From JAVBSX01 sp031549145 (GTDB lineage Bacteria > Planctomycetota > Planctomycetia > Pirellulales > Thermoguttaceae), in assembly GCA_031549145.1 (NCBI GenBank), contig JAVBQI010000205.1, forward strand, positions 1 to 18,135: a stretch of 18,135 nt of DNA, given 5' to 3'. The translations under genes were made by a program, and so were the position numbers. Positions within the stretch are counted from its first letter, which is position 1, and the number at the start of each line of letters is the position of its first letter. The notes below the pieces were generated by a model. That model did not search any database. It was not told the origin of the DNA and saw only the letters and a program-made list of their open reading frames with translations. Positions 14,992 to 18,135 of the stretch are shown here, piece after piece.

Positions 14992-15861
14992 ATGATCGAC
15001 GCCTTGATTCGCTGGTTTCGCCCTTTCGATTCCGCTTTGGTCGCGTTTTCCGGCGGCGTCGACAGCACGGTCGTCGCGAAGGCGGCCCAAATCGCCCTCG
15101 GCGAGAAGACGAAGGCGGTGACCGCCTGGGGGCCGAGCAGTTGTGCCCGGGAGCCGGAAGAGGCGGCGGAAATCGCGAAGGCGATCGGCATCTCGCACCT
15201 CCTCTTTGAAAGCCGGGAATTCGCCGATCCGGAATATCTCCGAAACGACGAGAATCGTTGTTATTACTGCAAGAAAATCCGTTTTCTCGAAATGATCCTC
15301 ATCGCGAAAGAGCAAGGGTACCAGGTCGTGCTCGACGGCTCCAACGCGGAAGATTTTTTCGACTACCGGCCCGGCAAGCGGGCGGCCGAAGAGCTCGGGG
15401 TCCGCAGTCCGCTGGCCGAACTCGGTTTTACGAAACAGGCGGTTCGCGACATCGCCAAACAATGGGGACTCCCGAATTGGGGCAAACCGCCGCACCCTTG
15501 TTTGAGCACCCGGGTCGCTTACGGCAAAGAGCTTTCCGGAGAGTTGTTGCGACGGGTCGAAAACGCGGAAACGCTTTTGAAGACATTCGGCTTTTCCTCG
15601 TTGCGGGTTCGTGTTCCGGTCAAGGCGACGGCCCGAATTGAGGTCCCGCTCGAACAGATTGCGCGGCTTTGGGAGCCGGACGTCCGTGATGCGATCGTCA
15701 CGCAGTTTCAGAAACTCGGCTTCCAACACATCTCGGTCGATTTGCAGGGGTACCGGAGCGGAAGTATGAATGTGAAGATAGAGGACGGAGGACAGAGGAC
15801 AGAGGACAGAGAGCCGCAACCCGCGGTCGCGAATGGGCTTTCCGACAGAGCACCAAAATAA
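14992..15861 (+). CDS. larE: ATP-dependent sulfur transferase LarE (nickel-pincer cofactor synthesis)
   Basis: A 289-residue PP-loop enzyme. ATG 14992 is preferred to GTG 14938 because LarE proteins begin only some 15-20 residues before the PP-loop. That loop is SGGVDS at residues 20-25 and binds ATP. NRCYYCKK (residues 88-95) and KPPHPCLSTR with Cys170 are the other family motifs; the equivalent cysteine is the sacrificial sulfur donor in the studied Lactobacillus enzyme. LarE sulfurates a nicotinate-derived precursor for the nickel-pincer cofactor of lactate racemase and related enzymes. The domain ends near GYRSGSMNVKI; the following 25 or so residues are encoded by a GGACAGA repeat and downstream spacer and look like accidental extension. 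No larB, larC or larA is nearby, so the rest of the pathway must be elsewhere. Confidence 0.92.
   Translation: MIDALIRWFRPFDSALVAFSGGVDSTVVAKAAQIALGEKTKAVTAWGPSSCAREPEEAAEIAKAIGISHLLFESREFADPEYLRNDENRCYYCKKIRFLEMILIAKEQGYQVVLDGSNAEDFFDYRPGKRAAEELGVRSPLAELGFTKQAVRDIAKQWGLPNWGKPPHPCLSTRVAYGKELSGELLRRVENAETLLKTFGFSSLRVRVPVKATARIEVPLEQIARLWEPDVRDAIVTQFQKLGFQHISVDLQGYRSGSMNVKIEDGGQRTEDREPQPAVANGLSDRAPK
15781..15812. repeat. Short GGACAGA tandem repeat at the 3' end of larE
   Basis: GGACAGA occurs three times in tandem after GAGGACGGA. It is translated as part of the larE tail and has no counterpart in the LarE family. Similar GGACAGAGGACAG runs are frequent in bacterial spacers. Confidence 0.75.
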
Positions 15862-15880
15862 TTTCGCACGATTTCGTTCA

Positions 15881-15940
15881 GAGCCGCGCCCGTAAGGGAG
15901 CGGTTTCGACAAAGGCTCCGCTTCCTTACGGGCGCGGCTC
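15881..15940. repeat. Palindromic repeat with 23-bp arms between larE and the aldo/keto reductase gene
   Basis: Arms 15881-15903 and 15918-15940 are complementary with one mismatch (GAGCCGCGCCCGTAAGG and its complement) around a 14-base loop. There is no T-run after it, so it may be a repeat element more than an intrinsic terminator, though it could still block transcription. A partial relative, CAGAGCCGCG, appears at about 18047-18056. Confidence 0.85.
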
Positions 15941-16004
15941 CGATTCAAATTTTGATCCGAGATACTTTCAAAGGGATCGTGAAAGTCAAAAAATCCATTT
16001 TTTT

Positions 16005-16010
16005 GAGGAG
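16005..16010 (+). promoter_or_regulatory. Shine-Dalgarno site deciding the start of the aldo/keto reductase gene
   Basis: GAGGAG four bases before ATG 16015 supports that start over the upstream in-frame start at 15952, which would add 21 residues that do not resemble the family. Confidence 0.7.
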
Positions 16011-16014
16011 CAAC

Positions 16015-17169
16015 ATGCAATATCGAACGGTTGGTAACACGGGAATGAACGCGAGCATTATCGGCCTCGGGACCGAGCACCTCGACAACAAACCGTACGA
16101 GGTCGCGGACGAGGTCGTCGGCGCCGCGTTGGAGCAGGGGATCAACATCTTCGATCTCTTTATGCCCGGAACGCCGGTTCGCCAAAACATCGGCAAAGCG
16201 CTCAAAGGCCGGCGAAAGGATGTTCTGATTCAAGGGCATATCGGCTCCGTCGATCTCAAGCAGCAGTACGACATCAGCCGGGACGTCGCGGTTTGCAAAA
16301 AGTATTTCGAGGAACTCCTCCGCTGTCTCGAAACCGATTACATCGATTTCGGGATGATGTTCTTTATCGATTCGATCAAGGATTTTCAAGACGTTTTCAA
16401 AACCGATTACATCGATTACGTGCTGCAACTGAAAAAAGAAGGCAGAATCCGTGCGATCGGTGCGAGTTCGCACAATCCGACGACCGCGATCAAGATCGTC
16501 GAAACCGGCCTGATCGAGCACCTGATGTTCAGTATCAACCTCGCCTACGACATGCTCCCGGCCGATGTTTACATTATCGATGCGCTCATGTCCGGCGAGA
16601 AAATCGACCAGAAAACATTTCGTGGCATCGACCCGATCCGGGCACGGTTGTACGAGCTTTGCGAGAGCAAGGGCGTTTCGATCACGGTGATGAAAACGCT
16701 CGGTGCCGGGAAACTGATCGCCCCGGAACACACCCCGTTCGCGCAGGCGATGTCGGTCGGGCAGTGCATACACTACGCCCTTTCGCGGCCAGCGGTCGTC
16801 AGTACGATGATCGGCTGCAAAAGCCGCGAGGAAGTACTCGAAGCGGTCCGGTACCTGGAGATGAGCGAATCCGAACGAGATTACGGCGACGTCGCGGCGA
16901 CGTTGCGGAGCACGTTCCAAGGGAAATGCGTTTATTGCAATCACTGTCAACCTTGCCCTTCGGAGATTGACATTGCTTCGGTTACAAAGTATCTTGAGAT
17001 CGCGGCGCTCGATCCGGAGCAGGTCCCGCCCGGAGTCCGACAGCATTACTCGGCTCTTGAGCATAAGGCTTCGGAATGTATCGAATGCGGCTCTTGCGAA
17101 GAGCGTTGCCCGTTCAACGTCTCGGTGATCGAAAACATGCGTCGCGCGGCCCAAACGTTCGGGCAATAG
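16015..17169 (+). CDS. Aldo/keto reductase-like protein with C-terminal 2[4Fe-4S] ferredoxin domain
   Basis: A 384-residue protein. Residues 1 to about 290 match an aldo/keto reductase TIM barrel (MQYRTVGNTGMNASIIGLGT, ALEQGINIFD, KEGRIRAIGASSHNP, MFSINLAYDMLP, VQ-like QCIHYALSRP). Residues 305-314 (CVYCNHCQPCP) and 355-365 (CIECGSCEERCP) are two four-cysteine [4Fe-4S] clusters. Fe-S aldo/keto reductases of this kind are common in anaerobes and probably move electrons to or from an organic substrate in the cytoplasm. The usual catalytic tetrad is degraded: Asp47 is kept, but the Tyr position reads LFMPGTP, the Lys position reads IQGHIG (residues 72-77), and the His position is Phe116 in GMMFFID. 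The enzyme may therefore use a different chemistry or not be a reductase. It follows larE on the same strand, with a palindrome between. Confidence 0.9.
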   Translation: MQYRTVGNTGMNASIIGLGTEHLDNKPYEVADEVVGAALEQGINIFDLFMPGTPVRQNIGKALKGRRKDVLIQGHIGSVDLKQQYDISRDVAVCKKYFEELLRCLETDYIDFGMMFFIDSIKDFQDVFKTDYIDYVLQLKKEGRIRAIGASSHNPTTAIKIVETGLIEHLMFSINLAYDMLPADVYIIDALMSGEKIDQKTFRGIDPIRARLYELCESKGVSITVMKTLGAGKLIAPEHTPFAQAMSVGQCIHYALSRPAVVSTMIGCKSREEVLEAVRYLEMSESERDYGDVAATLRSTFQGKCVYCNHCQPCPSEIDIASVTKYLEIAALDPEQVPPGVRQHYSALEHKASECIECGSCEERCPFNVSVIENMRRAAQTFGQ

Positions 17170-17255
17170 CCAAAATTGTATTATGCGGAGTACCGGCTAA
17201 ACGAACGTATGACGATATTTGATCGGATCCAAAAAATACTTCTTCCTCAAGCATT

Positions 17256-17262
17256 AAAGGAA
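17256..17262 (+). promoter_or_regulatory. Shine-Dalgarno site for the DUF1080 gene
   Basis: AAAGGAA ends 6 bases before ATG 17269. It supports this start, which opens directly with a signal peptide, over an in-frame start at 17176. Confidence 0.65.
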
Positions 17263-17268
17263 CCTCAC

Positions 17269-17961
17269 ATGCAAAAAATTTCGACCTGTTCGTTGTTGAT
17301 TCTTTCTTTCGTCCTGCTTTCCGGGATCGCGGTCGTCGGCCAGGAATCGAAAGCGCCGCAACCGATCGACCTCTTCGCGAGCCGAAACCTCGCCGACTGG
17401 GATTCCCATTTCGCCGAGCCGAACATCAAGGCCGCCGACATTTATTCGTTTTCCGCGGACGGAATTTTAAGCTGCAAGGGCCTGCCGTTCGGCTACATCG
17501 CGACGAAAGAATCGTATAAAAACTTCAAAATATCGGTTCAATGGCGTTGGCCCGAGGGAACGAAGCCGACGAACAGCGGCGTCTTTTTGCGGGCGAACGC
17601 CCAACCGAAAGAGTCGTTTCTGCCGCGCGGTTTCGAAGCCCAGCTCGCCCACGGCAGCGCCGGGGATCTTTGGGGCTTTCACGGAATGAAAATCGCCGGC
17701 CCCAAAGACCGGCTGGTCGAAAAGGATACGGATTTCGGCGGAGCGATGAGCGGTGCCAAGCGAATCGAGGAAGCCGAACTCGCCCCGGGAGAATGGAACA
17801 CGATCGAAGTGCTCTGCAACGAAGGGCTGGTCGTGATTTGCGTCAACGGCAAGATCGTGAACTGGACGCAGGAAGCCGAAGCGACTCCGGGCAAGGTCGG
17901 ATTGCAGTCGGAAGGGGGCCTGATCGAAATGCGGAACTGCTTTTTGACGGTCCTGCCGTAA
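17269..17961 (+). CDS. Secreted DUF1080 protein (3-keto-disaccharide hydrolase family, concanavalin-like fold)
   Basis: A 230-residue protein with a signal peptide at about residues 1-25 (STCSLLILSFVLLSGIAVVG). The rest is one DUF1080 domain: DLFASRNLADWDSHF, DGILSCKGLPFGYIATKESY, NFKISVQWRWPEGTKPTNSGVFLRA, FEAQLAHGSAGDLWG, PGEWNTIEVLCNEGLVVICVNGKIVN and GKVGLQSEGGLIEMRN. These are the hallmark segments of this jelly-roll family, which is greatly expanded in planctomycetes. Some members hydrolyse 3-keto-glycosides, so it may act in the periplasm or outside the cell on carbohydrate. No other carbohydrate gene is beside it. A possible own transcription unit, as 99 bases separate it from the reductase gene. 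Confidence 0.92.
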   Translation: MQKISTCSLLILSFVLLSGIAVVGQESKAPQPIDLFASRNLADWDSHFAEPNIKAADIYSFSADGILSCKGLPFGYIATKESYKNFKISVQWRWPEGTKPTNSGVFLRANAQPKESFLPRGFEAQLAHGSAGDLWGFHGMKIAGPKDRLVEKDTDFGGAMSGAKRIEEAELAPGEWNTIEVLCNEGLVVICVNGKIVNWTQEAEATPGKVGLQSEGGLIEMRNCFLTVLP

Positions 17962-17972
17962 ACTCTTGAACA

Positions 17973-18001
17973 ACCTGTTTAGCCGAGCGGCGCAGACGCC
18001 G
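17973..18001 (+). repeat. 29-bp dispersed repeat, copy 2
   Basis: Matches 7277-7305 with one substitution. It lies 12 bases after the DUF1080 stop codon, in the same orientation relative to the upstream gene as copy 1. Confidence 0.8.
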
Positions 18002-18135
18002 AAGATGACCTTCAGTATACCGAATCCCAGATAAAAATGAATCAGAGCCGCGGCCCGCACAACAAACAGCCCACCCCCAAAAACCCACCCAAAGGCGGCC
18101 GGGCTTGAACAAAACGGTGAAAAATAAAAAATAAC
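18002..18135. other. Non-coding 3' end of the window
   Basis: It contains CAGAGCCGCGGCCCGC near 18047-18062, related to an arm of the palindrome at 15881-15940, and a pyrimidine-poor, C-rich stretch around 18067-18095. No gene start is visible before the window ends. Confidence 0.5.

Noticed and set aside
14926..17166. Minus-strand ORF of 746 codons opposite larE and the aldo/keto reductase gene
   Set aside because: It spans two recognised genes and the palindrome between them, gives an Arg/Asp-rich sequence with no family resemblance, and is explained by low stop frequency opposite TCG/GAC-rich codons.

Overview
The window most likely comes from a member of the Planctomycetota. This is inferred from protein families, not from a marker gene. 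The families are a planctomycete-type tyrosine recombinase, a large barrel protein resembling planctomycete porin-like proteins, a lipoprotein joining a FlgI-like region to HEAT repeats, a secreted squalene-cyclase-fold protein with a HEAT tail, and a DUF1080 protein. Many genes lack a clear Shine-Dalgarno sequence, and the intergenic regions are full of palindromic repeats. A lactate racemase cofactor enzyme (LarE) and an aldo/keto reductase carrying Fe-S clusters hint at an anaerobic or fermentative lifestyle, but this is weak. No rRNA, tRNA or CRISPR array was seen.

Layout. 1-1147: 3' part of a tyrosine recombinase that lacks its C-terminal catalytic tyrosine and runs into a sharply AT-rich stretch (about 1090-1400). 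1401-3641: outer-membrane barrel protein with three internal Cys/Gly-rich repeats. 3642-4129: non-coding, holding a 161-bp MITE-like element with terminal inverted repeats and an 8-bp target duplication. 4130-6297: squalene-cyclase-fold protein followed by an ExbD/TolR-like protein. 6336-7256: a DUF4276 (Toprim-like) gene bounded by a repeat upstream and a large hairpin downstream; this hairpin is also the convergent terminator for the minus-strand lipoprotein gene at 7332-9098. 9099-9674: divergent regulatory region with a long palindrome and candidate promoters in both directions. 9675-14800: RND efflux pair (periplasmic adaptor and HAE1-type pump), separated by a second copy of the repeat seen upstream of DUF4276. 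14812-14904: a diverged, inverted third copy that overlaps a candidate promoter for larE (14992-15861). 15881-15940: another palindrome. 16015-17169: Fe-S aldo/keto reductase-like protein with a degraded catalytic tetrad. 17269-17961: secreted DUF1080 protein. 17962-18135: a short repeat shared with 7277-7305.

How the genes work together. The clearest functional unit is the adaptor-pump pair, which should form an inner-membrane/periplasmic efflux complex; no TolC-like partner lies in the window. The squalene-cyclase-like protein and ExbD may be co-transcribed and belong to an energy-transducing envelope system whose ExbB partner is not here. The other genes look like single transcription units separated by repeat elements. 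The strongest non-genic signals are the MITE, the 97-bp repeat family, the 7160-7256 hairpin and the truncated recombinase. No complete new multi-gene system is evident. The best candidates for unusual biology are the stand-alone repeat-bounded DUF4276 gene and the aldo/keto reductase without normal catalytic residues.
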